Assembly (NCBI RefSeq): GCF_018139145.2
Contig: NC_059479.1
Span: 3,038,001 to 3,102,000, forward strand
DNA: 64,000 nucleotides
From: Gymnogyps californianus
Lineage: Eukaryota; Chordata; Aves; Accipitriformes; Cathartidae
Direction of reading: 5' to 3'
This document shows positions 50,123 through 62,880 of this stretch, piece after piece. The position numbers and the translations under genes were made by a program. The notes below the pieces were generated by a model. It was not told where the DNA came from and ran no database searches. It was given only the letters and a program-made list of their open reading frames with translations. Every line of letters starts with the position of its first letter. Position 1 is the stretch's first letter.

Positions 50123-53100
50123 CTAGGTTTATAGATCTCTGCTCCTTGAGGATTTGTGTGCTAAGAAGCCAGAGCTAACCTTGGAGTATCTCTGGAAAGT
50201 AGGTTGCAAACTTAGCAGCTTTGCATCAGACACTCAGTGGTGCAGGTTCCCCATCAGTTGAAGCTGATCTATCACTGTGCCGTCACAAATAGCAGTGGTT
50301 CTGTCATTATCCTGACAATATGCTGCCCTATAACAGGGTTAAAAAACTTGTTCTCACTCGTGCCAGTGAGCTCTTACAACTAGCTGCACAGCTTAGCAAC
50401 TGTGAGTGTGAATGCGAGAGAGGGGATCAGAATGCACAGGCAAGAGCTGGAGACCACCACCCTTTTCAGCGGGAAGGGGATTGTGACTGTGGAAGTGCGT
50501 TCCAGTCTAGAAACTTTTCCTTTGTTTTTTTCTTTAGGTGAATTTGAGCTCTCCCATTGCATTTTGTCTGTTGGACAGGCTTCAAAGAATTGAGTTGTCA
50601 TTTCTGCTAGGTTTAAAAAGATTAACAAAAGAGCTATGCACTCACAGTGCTTCTGCCTGTCACTGACTTAGCAGAAGAGTTTTGTCAGAACTGTCTTGAA
50701 GAAATGATAAAGTATTGGGAATATTTTGATCAATATTAGACTCTGAACAGAAACAGTTTTCTGAGAAGCTTGTGGAGCTACATATTTAGTTGGCTGGAAG
50801 TTCACGTCACATACATATTCATTGTGAGAAATGAGATCCTTAACAAAGGGTGAACTCTGAATTGTCGCCGTGCCCCTACCTAGCTTGGTTCATCTTCATG
50901 CATTTTTAACTGAAATTCTAAGATTCTCTCTAAAATAAATTTCTGTATTCTCAAAGGGAATTTACTTCTGTCTGAAAACACTCCTCAAACTGGCATGCTT
51001 AGATGTCTCCATGCAGTGGCAATTGATGGTTTGCAGTAGGTTTGAAACATATACATGACCATAGAAGCCAATCCCCCCCACACAAGCAAACACAGAGAAA
51101 AATGGAGAGGACGGGAGGTATCACCTTCCTGCTGTCACCTCTGTTTCTAGTCCTTGGAAGTGGAATTACCTTTCCCCAGTTGGTATAGCTGTACAGTGCA
51201 GTTTCACACAGATCTTTCTCTGACACTGAGACAAATTCAGCTTTTTTAAGTACAAGAGGAGTTCCATTGACTGTCTTTTTTTTTTTTCCCTCATAAGCAA
51301 TGGCTAAATTCAGCTCTTTGGTTTAAAAATGAATAGTGTGAGAACATGGCATATGGCCGTTTGCCTAAGAAACTGTGGCTTGTGTTTACTGAAAGAAATT
51401 ATAATGTGTTGGCATTCATTGTAATTCAGCTTAACTGGGAGCCTGCCAGAATCAAATCAAAATGTGTTCACAGTATATCCAAAATACAGCACAACTGCCA
51501 ATTTTGTAGTAGCAAGATGTAACAACCTGTTTCAGAATGAAACATTAAAATTTCCCATTGTGCAAAATAAACTCATTACATGTTGTTTTCAGCCTAGTTT
51601 TCACACTTTTTTAAATAATTTTTTTTAATAGAACTTAAGTGGCATAGAGATAGTCCTTACAAGACCATTTCAACAAAATTTAGGGTTTGATTAAGCATTT
51701 ATAGCTGGAAAGAGGGAAAAAAATGCCTTAACTTGTCCCCTGATAAGCTACACCACTGGATTGTTTGTTCAGACACGTGGTTGATCACTTCAACGGGTCT
51801 ACCAGATCTAAAGGAGCTATTGAAAGTGTATCAGTATTGTGGGACACCTTTTCTGCCAGCACAGTGTGTCACAGACAACCAGAAAGGGATCATCTTTTTG
51901 CCCTAGAGATATCTGTATGGCATGTTCAATCCTCATCTAAAACATCAGTGTTTAGCTCAGCGTACTCTGTCTCAGCTTATACACAAAACACTGGTGACCT
52001 TGAGGAGATGACATTTACTGATGCTCTAAGACCGAAGTTAGAAGATTGGTTTTGTGCATTGTCTGCGTTTTTGTCAGAGACAGTTTTGTGCTAGAACTTC
52101 ACGTTCCAAACTCCTATAGTGCTATTCATACAGCTGTTTGGTGGCAACAACCACTGGTACTTATAAAATGGTGTCCTTCTGGCTCTAAAAGGAGAGGTGG
52201 ATGTAGCTGAGCACTTGATTTCTGAAGGTCTGAATGTACTTAATAATAAAACTGATGAAGAGAACATTCATTTAAGTACCATCAGTTATCGCTCTGGTCT
52301 CCAAGGATTTTTCCTTCAGTCCTTGAAAAAGAAGCTTTGTTTTGACCTTTTGTCTTTCCATATGTAGAGCCAAATCTCTTTGGTTTCAATTCAGACTCAG
52401 TGTACATACCAACCTGACCTTGCAAAGAGAGCATTGTCTAGGGAAAATGGAAATAGTAATTTCTTTCAGCTCTGTGTCTCACGCTCATGTCCCTTGGTAG
52501 AGCACTGAAAAGTGCAAAACAGGCCGCTTCCACTTCTCTCGGCTCCTCACTGGCTGTAGTTCTTCAGAACTGACCCAACCCAGCAGTCATGGTCTGGGGG
52601 AATTTTTTCTCATCATCTTCTCTTGATCAGTATCTTCACTTTGTTGAATGTGACCAGTGTTCTCAAGTTTCCTGTCTCCTGATTTTTTTCTCAGTCAACT
52701 GAAAAGCCATGACTTCGAGTTGCTAAAAGGTTATATAGTATTTTCTTGATTAAACTAATATTTATGTACAATTTTAAAGGGTTTTATAATAAGTATCTCA
52801 AAGTATTATTAAAAGGTTATGACAGAGGAAGACAACATATAGATGGTGAGACAGAATAAGAAATTTTGTTTAGTGGTTATCTCTTTTTCTGGAACCAGCA
52901 ACCTACTAGTATTGAAAGGAATATAATCTCTTTACAAGTAGGTGTTAAGTCATGTCGCTGCCTATCTTAGAGTGGAAGAGACATCAGGAGTGGTGCAACT
53001 GTAAGTACTGGAAAATGTAAATATGCTACCAAAATGCATCTTTAGTGAGGAAATTAGCACACGTATACCAGTAAGTATCAGGAGAGACGTTAACTCTTGT

Positions 53101-53260
53101 AGAGGATTTTTCAAAATGGAGGAAGCTTTAAGTGAGGTATAAATTTTCTGTGTGATGCCCTTCCACAGAGTCATGAATTTCGATCTGTGAAATTGAATGG
53201 GACCATCTCCAAACCTTTGGCCATCGTGGGCTCAGTCATGCAACATTCAGTGCACTCTGG
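50123..53260. other. AT-rich DNA, no supported gene
   Basis: The largest frame is 109 codons at 51765-52094 (+), preceded by no recognisable promoter or acceptor and matching no family I know. A short polyT-plus-AG signal at 51278-51300 has no exon behind it that I can support. Confidence 0.5.
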
Positions 53261-53385
53261 CTCTGCTCCAGCAATGCACTTAAGTTTGATGTGAATCATG
53301 TGAATATTCCTGTGCAAATCAATTGGAGGATTAGCAATATACAGGGAAGTGAGGCAGGCACTTAAGTTCTCTGTTGGATCAAGGC
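53261..53385. repeat. palindromic MITE-like relic
   Basis: The outer arms CTCTGCTCCAGCAATGCACTTAA (53261-53283) and TTAAGTTCTCTGTTGGATCAAGG (53362-53384) pair at 16 of 23 positions when one is reversed and complemented. The order 'TGCTCC-GCAA-GCACTTAAG ... ATGTGAAT ... CACTTAAG ... TGTTGGATCAAGGCC' resembles an abundant palindromic non-autonomous element of turtles, crocodilians and birds as I remember it. A 75-codon minus frame (53171-53398) across it is incidental. Confidence 0.5.
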
Positions 53386-55269
53386 CACACTCGCACAAAT
53401 CACCACTATAGTGCTTCCTATATTAAATAATGACTGGTACCAAGAATAGGACCCTCCATGATCAGACCAAAATTTATAAAAAATTTACTTTTCAAATAGC
53501 TATGTGCCCAGTAATCTGTTTTTTTGGAAAGAGGGATCTTCTAGTGGGAACTTTAGTACTACGATTTCCACAGACTGCAGTTATCTGACAAACATCAAAC
53601 TGGAGATAAGTCTAATTAGGTTTCTATTTTAAAAGAAAATGTGCTTGGTTTGGTGAGTTATACAGTCTGACTGCCGTTTCAGTTATGAAATTAAACATAA
53701 GACACATCTTAAGAAGACTTCCTGTAATTGTCAAGGATTTAACTGATGATTTCTTAATTCCTAGTGCAACATATCAAAATTAACTTTCTGCCATCTTACA
53801 GTTTCATTGGCATAGTCTTCAGTTTCCTTCTCCTTTCCTTCATCATATTTATATAAAAAGGACCACCAGTCCCACCAGAGACACTTGGGGTTAAAACAAT
53901 TTGTGCCTCTTGGAAAAGGACTAATTTGTTGTGCTCTGTGTTTGTAATACTACAGCAAAAATTTTAAAATGTAAGTTGTAGCAGTCTTGTACATCACAAT
54001 CATCTTTCCTTTCCAAGCTTTTTTACATGGATGTAGTCAATCAAACAACTTGCCTTATGGCAGTCCTGGTTTAAATGGTGGTTGCTCCATCCGCTTGCTT
54101 CTACTTCTGTGCTTCTTGTGCCCCTGCAACTCCTCCTTACCCTGTCCCCTGGGAATGCTGGCTCTGGTTTCTGTGCCTGTATTGTAAACTGGATTGGAGA
54201 ATATTCACCTGCCAAGCAATAACCTTCTTTCTTTTATTTTTTCTGGGCCGTTGTTCAGATGGATCAGTTCCCCAGTTCAGCTCAACATGCAGCCACAAAG
54301 ACATTTGGAGGTAGCAGCAAGCGGCGAGAGGCAGAGAAGAGCAGACAATGACTGCTTTAGCTGCTGAATTTTCAAACCAAAGTTGTTTCACAGGCTGAAA
54401 AAGGTTGACAAAAAAGGTTGAGCTTCCCTTCACCTTCTGCATGCTTCACCTTCAGTTTGCTGAAACAGGCTGATCTGATTCACTGTGCCACCATAAAAAT
54501 ACTAATGCCAATACAAGAGGAGGGGGCAGGAAAAGTTGTTGCCTCTTTTGGCAGCAGCGTGGTCTGAAATTGGCTTAAGCTCATTATGGAACTGCACCTT
54601 TAGTGACATTTTTATATCTGAAAAGATAAGAAGTATAATCTTTAGAAGTATAGTTGACACATCAGATGATACTTGAAAAGTAAGAGCTGCTGAGAGCTAG
54701 TGAATAACATAGTGACTTAGTAGTAAGGTAGACATAAAGTATGAGTTTTGCAAAAGAATAGAGAGAAACAAAGACAGAATATGGTGCAAAACTATCTTGG
54801 CTGATCAGGCCTGGGATTTCTGGTGGCAGACATGGAAACATTGAGACAGTAAGGTGATTAAATTTGAAGTCCCAAACTTTAGTTAAATTTTCTATTAGTG
54901 TATAAATTCTTTGAATCAGGAACACGGTTAGCAAGATTATCACAATTCAGACTCAGAGAAAAATTAAGATAATAGTTTCCTTAGCATATGAGTTTCATAT
55001 ATGCATTGCTTTAGAATGTCTTGTTAAATTCTAAATTAATATTGGTGTGGTATTAAAATAATCTTTAAAGAAAGGACTGGTTCTCCATAGGGAGCAATAT
55101 TCCAAGAAAACATAAAGTGAAAATTTATTAACTTCAGCATTTCTAGTAAAAATAATCATATAACCAGTCTCCATCTCATTTTTTGGTTTCTTATAGTGGT
55201 ATTGGAAAGTGAGGAGGCTAGCCATGATAGGGTCGTCGGAGTGTTATCTCCACACTTAACTGATAGCGA

Positions 55270-55270
<1 letters not shown>

Positions 55271-55311
<41 letters not shown>
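55271..55311 (+). repeat. C41 homopolymer
   Basis: Forty-one consecutive C between GATAGCGAT and AAAGCAGG. The longest of three oligo-G/C runs in the window. It could form i-motif (+) or G-quadruplex (-) structures. The polyglycine frame on the minus strand is an artefact. The exact length should be treated as unreliable. Confidence 0.9.
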
Positions 55312-55313
<2 letters not shown>

Positions 55314-56223
55314 AGCAGGAGCAATCAGAATAGCAATGATCCTTTCTGACCTTTAGTAGTGCAGTCACTTAGTGCAATATAACTCAGGTGACTTGTGAAA
55401 TAATATAGACCCTGAAGCCCTCTACAGGAAATACTAATTTTTCATCCTGTCCCTGAAAATGACTAAAGTAAGTCAAGGACTTTCAATTTTTGTAAATCAT
55501 TTTTAGCATGTTTGCAGGTACCTGATTTGTTTTTTAAGTTAGGATTTTCAAATTGTTCATAGTGAGCAAATAGCATCGTTAGATATGTATTAAAGGTCAT
55601 CATAACTTGAATTTTTCCAGTCCCATTCATACATTTTTAGGGAGAAGAAACACTGTGAATAGTACTGGCAAGTAATCTACATTATCAAGTTACTTAACAA
55701 GTTACATTCTCAAATGTAGTTTTTTCTGACAAAAGGATAGTAAAAGAAAAGCCCAAGTTCAATCTTAAACAGCTACTGTGTTTGAGCTCAAGATGACACC
55801 TTCTTTTTGTTTCTGAAACTCTTTAAATCTTTAATTACAGAGACCATGAACTAGGGAGGGATATGACGATAGAGATGTCTTATCTAAAGTAGATATCTTT
55901 AAAGCATTTAAAAGCAAGAATCATAATGTACCTTATATGTGAAACACATGAAATAATTACATGCATTTTCAAATTGAAAATTATCAATAGTTTGTGCTTG
56001 CTTCAGGGAAACAATGCACTTAGCATTTAATTTTTAGAAGATAAAAATTTAGATTATGGAGTTCTTCCTAAAGTGGTGCAATGTGAATAATGCAACCTGA
56101 AATGATTTCACACAACTAAATCCATTTCCATAATTCTTTTCATGTACTTGTTTTGGTTTTTGGACTGAGGTTGAAAAAGCCTGGACTTAAGGTTCAGCTT
56201 GTAAGAATGGTTTCTGCTGGTGG

Positions 56224-56267
56224 TGGGGATTTGGGGGGGGTGGGAGGGTGGGGTGCGGGTGGAGGGT
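56224..56267 (+). repeat. G-rich stretch with G-quadruplex pattern
   Basis: GGGG-ATTT-G8-T-GGG-A-GGG-T-GGGG-TGC-GGG-TGGA-GGG: at least seven G-runs of three or more with loops of one to four bases, matching the classic G3+N1-7 pattern. On the + strand only. No gene start or telomeric context nearby. Confidence 0.85.
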
Positions 56268-59200
56268 TGTTTGTTTTTCTTAGATCCATACTAAGCCAAA
56301 GTTGTGCATCATCTGGAAAAGCATACAATTACAGCACAACAATAACTAAAACTACTAATCAAATCCTCTTATGCCAGAAAAATGCATCTATGCCTCTGGC
56401 TAAAGTGAAGATGCAAGTTGCCACCCTTTACCTGTACAATCCTCTTAACACAGGTGTACTGGGCTTCCATTTCCAGATAGCGAAGAAGCAAATTGTAGCT
56501 CACTGTTTGCTAAATCCTCTTAGTGATGAAGCAGCCTGAAATTTTGCTGTGGTCTGTAGAATTAGCAACCGAGTTACATGTGCTCTTTGCCTGCTCTTTT
56601 GATTGAATATGCCACGGGCCAGTTGCGTAACAATTCCTCCAAGTAGCCCTGCTCATCCAGCACTTTTCTGAGCCTGCAACACCTCTACTATAGCCTATTT
56701 GTAAGCACTTAATCATTAGTTGTGGGCTGAAACCCTTTGTTATAAATGGCAACATTTCCTTTCTAAATCAGGTATTGTAACACTCACATAAAAGCTTTTC
56801 AAGTTTTCTTTTTGCTTTTACTAATATATAAAAGTTGGAAAGAGAAAATCTCTTGGATCCAGGATGCGGTGACCTTTTTCCGTATTTGCTGAAAGAGATT
56901 GGAGCGATCAGATTTACTTATTAATTTACCAAGCGATATCACGGGAAAAACAATTGCAGTGATAGGTCACACAATGTGTTTTCACTGAGAATTAGTAATA
57001 TGCTAAGAAATGAAGTTGTCTTTGTTTCATGTCATATTCGTAGAAGTTCAGAAAAATGGCAATCTAGAAAAAGATAATCACATAGTGATTTAAAGACAAA
57101 ATGTTTCATAAATGTGAAAGTCACATCTAGTTCACTCTTCTGATCTTTTTGGATTATCTCAGTCTTACTTCCCTGCTTTTTTCTTATCACAGCTATTTTA
57201 TTTTATACAGAAACCTGTAGTTCTTTATTTGTATACTCACTTTTCCTGGTAACTTACTGTTTCTGTGTTACTCTTTGCATAACTTGGTCCTGCCTGAGGT
57301 TCCCAGCCACGTTATCTTGGGGTTATGCTCAAAGACCAGAAGATGACATCTCCAGCGTGTCTGTTGCAGCCTCCTGCCTGTGACTGTAGTGTCAGGTGTA
57401 GTAGGAAAGCGTGGTGACAGGAGCAAACCACTTCCTAAGTGTGACTTGAGGGGCTGACTAACCTCTAATGTCTTTCCATGTTTAGTTCTCTGGCATATAT
57501 GCAAAATAAAACAGAGTGAACCAGAAGAGACTTTTCTTTTTTGAGACTTGACTGAGAATGGCTGCTAGAGTAGTGCAGCAGCCTGCTCCCTGAGAAGCCA
57601 TGAGGAATGTCCCCAGAAACATGATTTCATATTGTGCTACTTTTGCTGATATAGAACTAATTTATCCTGCTCTGTTAATACAGTGCGTTGCTCCAGGTTG
57701 TTAGGTCTGTATTCTTAGGGAGTTAATACTTTACCTTTTCACCAGCAGCTCTATTTAGAGGTTTTATGGACAGCTGTTATTACTGGCACGTTACTATTAC
57801 GTATCTCTTACTCCTTGTCTGATATCTTGAGAAAACAGCTTCAACTGTTTACTTATGAAGAACAGAAAAATAACTAGGAACGGTCTGAGAACTGTGTTTT
57901 AGTTCTCCCATGTTATCCTTTGGCAGTAGTGGGCTCTATAGCTGCAACAGTGTTGAGGTCTAGAAGGGAACTCTGTCGTACTTCCAGTCTGGTGCTTCCT
58001 TGTCAAAGAGGTTTAAACTTCAGGTGCTAGTCCTGACCTGTGTCCCTTTTTTGTATGCTGCCATGTAAAAGATTTAATCATCTTAAGCATATTAAAAAGT
58101 AATATTTTAAACATGAGTGACTGATACCCTATGGTTTTGAAATGTTTTGTAATCACTTGATTTTACTTTTTTTTGTACTGAATTACTAATAACTTTATTG
58201 CTTTGCTGGGTGGATTAAACTTTGCTTATACATTGAGCTGTAATCATATTTTATTGATGGACTTTTGGCTATATATTTCTTCAGATATGATAAAATTCTT
58301 GCCCGTTTCATGTTACTTCTAAGAAGTATTTAATCTTGGATAAGCTGTGGCCAGATCAAATAACAAAACATTTAGAATTCAGAATTAAAACACAAAATAA
58401 TAGTGATTTAAGATGTACTAATATTTTTCATCATGTAGTTGAAGCCAGAGACTTAATCTATCTTAATCTGATACTGCATGAAAAGTGGTAGTGAATAAAA
58501 ATTTCTAGCTCTCATTCTGTCCAATAACAACCATAATAAATTTGTCTGGCATTATCACGTAGCATAAATATGTAGAATAAAAATAGGTAAATGTAAGGAA
58601 AGAGAAAAGCTGCTTTCTTCAGTAGGATTTACAGTTTGATTTCTCTTTGTTTTGTGATTTCTTCCCACTTGCCTACTCTTGCTAGTTTCACGTAGTCTGT
58701 ATCGATAAAAATATCAATTCCTAGTTTGGGAATTTCCTGACAATTAATCAACAATTCCTGACAACTACCTGACTTTTAACTGAGCTCATCACTGATTGCT
58801 AGGGCTAATTCCTCCAAACTGCTTAAGTAAAGAACCTAATTTAGGATCATCCAGATTTATAGAATCAACAGGACAACATAAGCAAGAGCTGTGGTGCTGC
58901 GCATGACGTGCTCAGTGTTTCATTGAAAAGGAATGAGAGAGGTGTGTGTGAAACCCCAGATCTGCTGATCCACAGCTTTTGCCAAGTAGTTGACCAAGAG
59001 ATGCTATCCAAAAAGCTTCTGAATATTCCTGAAAAAAATCGAATCCTAGCCTTTTCTTTACTTCTTGCAGCAATCTGAAAGCAGCTTCCCAGTGATTCTT
59101 GGCAACTATGTGAAGAACTGTATGAGGAATTGCCAAAGCCACCTTCTACTTCTAGGATTTGTATCTTGCAGGTGTTTAAACTATTACTTGTGAATTAGGT

Positions 59201-60220
59201 CATAGACTCATAGTAGCTGAAGAAACGGTGTTGAGCAGAAATGTTATTTGTTTGGGCTTTTCACTATAAATGCCTACACTGGATTTGGCTGTTCTTTTGA
59301 TATCTAGGATTTTTAGTAAAATATGTCAGTGAAGTCGAAACAAGAATTAATATATTTTGGCACTGAAACATCTGTAGCACTTTTTGTTTGATTCTTCTAT
59401 GTCAGCTCTCTTATCACCACTCAGCTTTGCAAGTGTTAGCACTTGCTGACAGAGAACACGATCTGAAGATTCTGGCTATCTGGTTACAAGTTTACTTTGC
59501 TGATAACATTTTGCAGCAGTATATATGCCTCAGAAAATTTCATTTTCTTTATAAGTGTTTTGGCCGGGGAAGCCACTGTTCTGAAGCATCTGTGACACTA
59601 TGCCTGCATGTTTTTGAATGTGATTATGAACTGAATTTAATGTAGAGCCCTTTTGTGAGCTCATCAGAGATACTTTCCGGGTAGGATTAATTTCACCTAA
59701 CTTTGAATGTCTGCCTTACGATTATATGAATTTTGTCCGACAAGTTACTTTTTTCTCTCTATTGATTAGCTCATATAGACTTGTTATCTATCTTTTCAGT
59801 ATTTTTTTTCCTTCGTATTTAAGACAGGGACAAGTGGGGCATATCTCTGTATTACTTGTACAGAAACTTGTTTGGCATGATGGTTTGGTTTGGTTTTGTA
59901 TGATATCAAACTGTAGGTTTTTTGAAGGTCAATCTGTAATTAAGACTTTCCTGTGGGGAGTGCAAGGTGGATAAATTCTCGGAAGCTGGAGAAAGGAGCT
60001 TTCAGTCATGCTTATTTGTTCTAGTACTCTTGCTTTTAAGATCAGTCCTTGTATATGAGAACACGGTTAATGCTGTTCCTTCCTTATTAGAATTTGTGAC
60101 CTTTCTAAAATGGAGACAACAGGGGTCTGAAATAAACTCACCTCCATGTGCTTAGGCTCTAGTGAAGGAAATGATACTTGATTTTTCTTTCCACCTGAGA
60201 ATGGTTCCTTTTTATTGGTG

Positions 60221-60260
60221 GTTTTTTGTTTGGTTTGGTTTGTCTTTTTTGGTTTTGTTA
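60221..60260. repeat. GTTTG/GGTTT-type simple repeat
   Basis: Runs of TGG(T)n and GTTTG units on the + strand, interrupted. Confidence 0.7.
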
Positions 60261-60999
60261 TGTTGTGTTTTTTTTCCCTGGCATTTTTGGCAGCAGGTTA
60301 ACAGTTACTGCAAAAACAGCACCTTGGAAAGAGAGAACTGGAACAGGCTCTCTGAATCACCTACGCCACTACCCTCCAATCCGGGGAGATGAGAAGACTT
60401 CCTTTGGCTCTTATTGCTAAAAGGAGGAATACAAAACCTGATCACATCAATTCTCCACTTTTGAGCAACACTACCCCTCATGCACGCAGGGTAGATGTTA
60501 TTTCTTCTAACTGTTCATACTGATCCTAGAGATGTTCAGTCATCACCAGAATTGTTATGATTGCTCTTTCGTAACCGGGTAAATTCGAGGATTTAATTAT
60601 GCTGGTTCTGCATTTTGGTTTGAGTATAAATCAAGAGAGTAGCTGAAGATTCTTCTAAATATGAATTTATTTTTGGCCCTGTGATTTTATTTCATATTGT
60701 CTTTTTAGCTAATCCTAGAAGTTTTTTAAAATTTTGATATGTATTTCAGGATGTCTGGAACAACGGCTGGGATGGTGATCATAAGTTTGCCATCTCAGCA
60801 AATAAGAGAGAAAATGAAGTAAATAATTATCAAATGTGTCTTTCCTATGGTATAGCTTGAAAAACATGTATATTGGCAGTGGTGCCAGCTTAAGCATCTG
60901 CTCTTTCATCCGCTGGTGTATTCCACCTCGTTTGTGCCATGTAAAAATAGCTGGTAACAAAAAGCAGTGAAGTTAACATAGAGCAGTTTCTGACCCAAT

Positions 61000-61100
61000 T
61001 CACTCCATCGCCGCACGCAGTCGTCCGAAGCGCGAGGAGCAGGATGTACAAGGGTACCACTCTAAGTTGGAATGAGCGCTTCTGCCAGAAGAGATTCTCA
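61000..61100. other. short CpG-dense patch in CpG-poor DNA
   Basis: Seven CpGs fall within 26 bp (61009-61034), with another in GAGCGC at about 61074, whereas surrounding kilobases have few. Two minus-strand frames (60890-61180, 96 codons; 61000-61236, 78 codons) are open across it, one with a hydrophobic stretch (VVPLYILLLALRTTACG). I recognise neither protein. Could be an inserted fragment of foreign or retroposed sequence, or a protected unmethylated micro-island. Confidence 0.4.
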
Positions 61101-61236
61101 TCAAACTCTGTCTCAAAAAAGTAAAGCAATGTGTTACATGAGTCCAGTGCAGGAAATAGATAGAAGTACTTGCCTTGCATTTGGCCAAAGCATTTCTCTC
61201 TTGGAATAAATGTAACGAGGCAGGTTCAGCGTCCAA

Positions 61237-62599
61237 GTATTCTCAGCTTAGTCACACTGGAATGTGGAAGCATATAATCAAATAAATGGGAGGTATGAAT
61301 GTGCTGGCTTTTAGAGGCTTGCTAGCACTTCCAGGTCATTCTTCAGCCATGCTGCTTCAAAAATGACTGGAGGCTGTTGTTATATCTTTATCAAGGAGAA
61401 AATTAATGAGGTGAAGGAAAGACTTAAACTTTCATCAGCACAGAAAGCTAATAAAGACGCTTCTGTTTTTTATCACTTGTATGGGAAATTCACCAGTAAC
61501 AGCATCGGTGACATATCTCGAGGTTAAGATTGTTGTGAAATGTGACAGCAAGGAGTATGCTTTTGTGTTTGAAAATGCGATACATTCTCTGAGCGTGACA
61601 CTTTTCTTCCAGAAACATCTTTAAGGTCAGGTCTAGTTCCAGCAAGCTTCTTGAAAATGCTCTTTATTACTTCTGTGATAATACCACAGCTCAACACCAC
61701 CTGTCAATTTTTGAGGAAAAAGTTAGAATGTCTTCACTTCCTATTATTCAGTCACAGGTAATGAAGGTAGAACTATATTAAGTCATTTACTTCATATATA
61801 CGGATGTCAATTTAAGGGAGATGGCGTATCATTCAATCAAATTTTATAAGTGCAGCAGTTTGTTCATTTGTTATTAATATTGCTTGACACATCGCCTTAC
61901 AAAACCTTCTCAGATGCTCTGAACTCTTAAAATATTAATAATTTCAGCACAGCTTTTGTCTTGATAATATAGTTATCTTGGAAAATTGCTGCCAAAAAGA
62001 GCTTGTTATTATAGACACTGAGATTATGGGAAAGGTCGTTGCTTTGGCCATGCTAAAAAAAAAAAAGAGAGAGACAAAGTTACAGTAATGATGTAGTATT
62101 CCCATTGGTTTTGCATATGGGATAGAATTTGGGAGGGTGGTTTGTGTCTCAGACGCGCTCTTGGTGAAGTGGCTGTGATGTTTGCCCTTATTCAGAGGAG
62201 GACACTTTGGAGGGGGGGAAAAAAAAGGATATTCATATGCTTAGGAACTTGCTACATATTTTTACTTTTCTTGAGGATTATGTCCCTTTTACAAAAGGTG
62301 CTTGTGGCTGAGGAGATCTGTTGTTGGAAGTGAAGGTCTGACTTGTTCTGGGGAGAGAAGAGGAACCAAGGTCAGAAGCTTCCATCTCCCTCCAGCTTGT
62401 GCTCTCACAACACTGCTTCCCTGCTGGTACAGAGGAGACAAAGCTGCCTAATTCACACGTAGAAAATACAAGAATAGGGACAGTGTGGAAAGAGAAAAAA
62501 ATGTGGCGTCTGGAACAGGAAGCTGGCAGTAAATGGAGTTGAAGATATACAGGATTTTGCTAGGGGAAAAAAACCTGAGAATTTTGTGATAAGAATTAG
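61237..62599. other. AT-rich DNA, no supported gene
   Basis: No open frame over about 63 codons and no recognisable repeat apart from an A12 run ending in GAGAGAG near 62055. Confidence 0.5.
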
Positions 62600-62880
62600 G
62601 AGGGTGCAAGGATACTGGTAACTGGGGCTACTGAGCCAGTGGCATTGGCTGGCATGTGCGACGTAGCTGCAGGATGAGGACAGGAGAGGCTGAGGAGAAG
62701 GGAGCCCTCTGAATGAAAAGCCGAGAGTGGGAGAACTGGTCTGGCTGGACAAGAGCCCCGCAGTGCCGGCTGGATGCTGGTGCTTGAGCGTGGCTGCGGA
62801 GGGCTCTGACGGGGCAAATGTGGAGCCTGGCACTCTCAGCAAAGGAGACTAGGCGCAGAAGTAGCAGCTTGTGGACCTGC
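62600..62880. other. GC-rich, purine-rich patch with scattered CpG
   Basis: About 280 bp rich in GGAG/GAGG words on the + strand, with CpGs in GTGCGACGTAG, AAGCCGAGAG, CCCCGCAGTGCCGGC, GAGCGTGGCTGCGG and CTGACGGGG. Three overlapping minus frames (129, 84 and 73 codons) are open, as expected from stop-poor composition. It resembles the island at 24340 in composition but I see no direct sequence match between them. Confidence 0.4.

Larger units (their letters stand above)
53386..60999. other. AT-rich DNA, no supported gene
   Basis: Includes the C41 run (55271), the G-quadruplex-type stretch (56224) and a GTTTG run (60221). Open frames up to 128 codons (56153-56539, +) are partly created by the G-rich stretch. 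I recognise no repeat family in the rest. Confidence 0.5.

Noticed and set aside
51765..52094. 109-codon + strand frame, considered as a retroposed gene piece
   Set aside because: No family recognised, no poly-A tail or target-site duplication seen, and the length is within chance expectation.
53171..53398. 75-codon Cys-rich minus frame
   Set aside because: It overlaps the palindromic MITE-like relic and is explained by it.
55156..55368. Glycine-rich minus-strand frame
   Set aside because: Created by the C41 homopolymer.
56153..56539. 128-codon + strand frame
   Set aside because: Its openness near the start comes from the G-rich stretch; the rest resembles no family and lacks gene signals.
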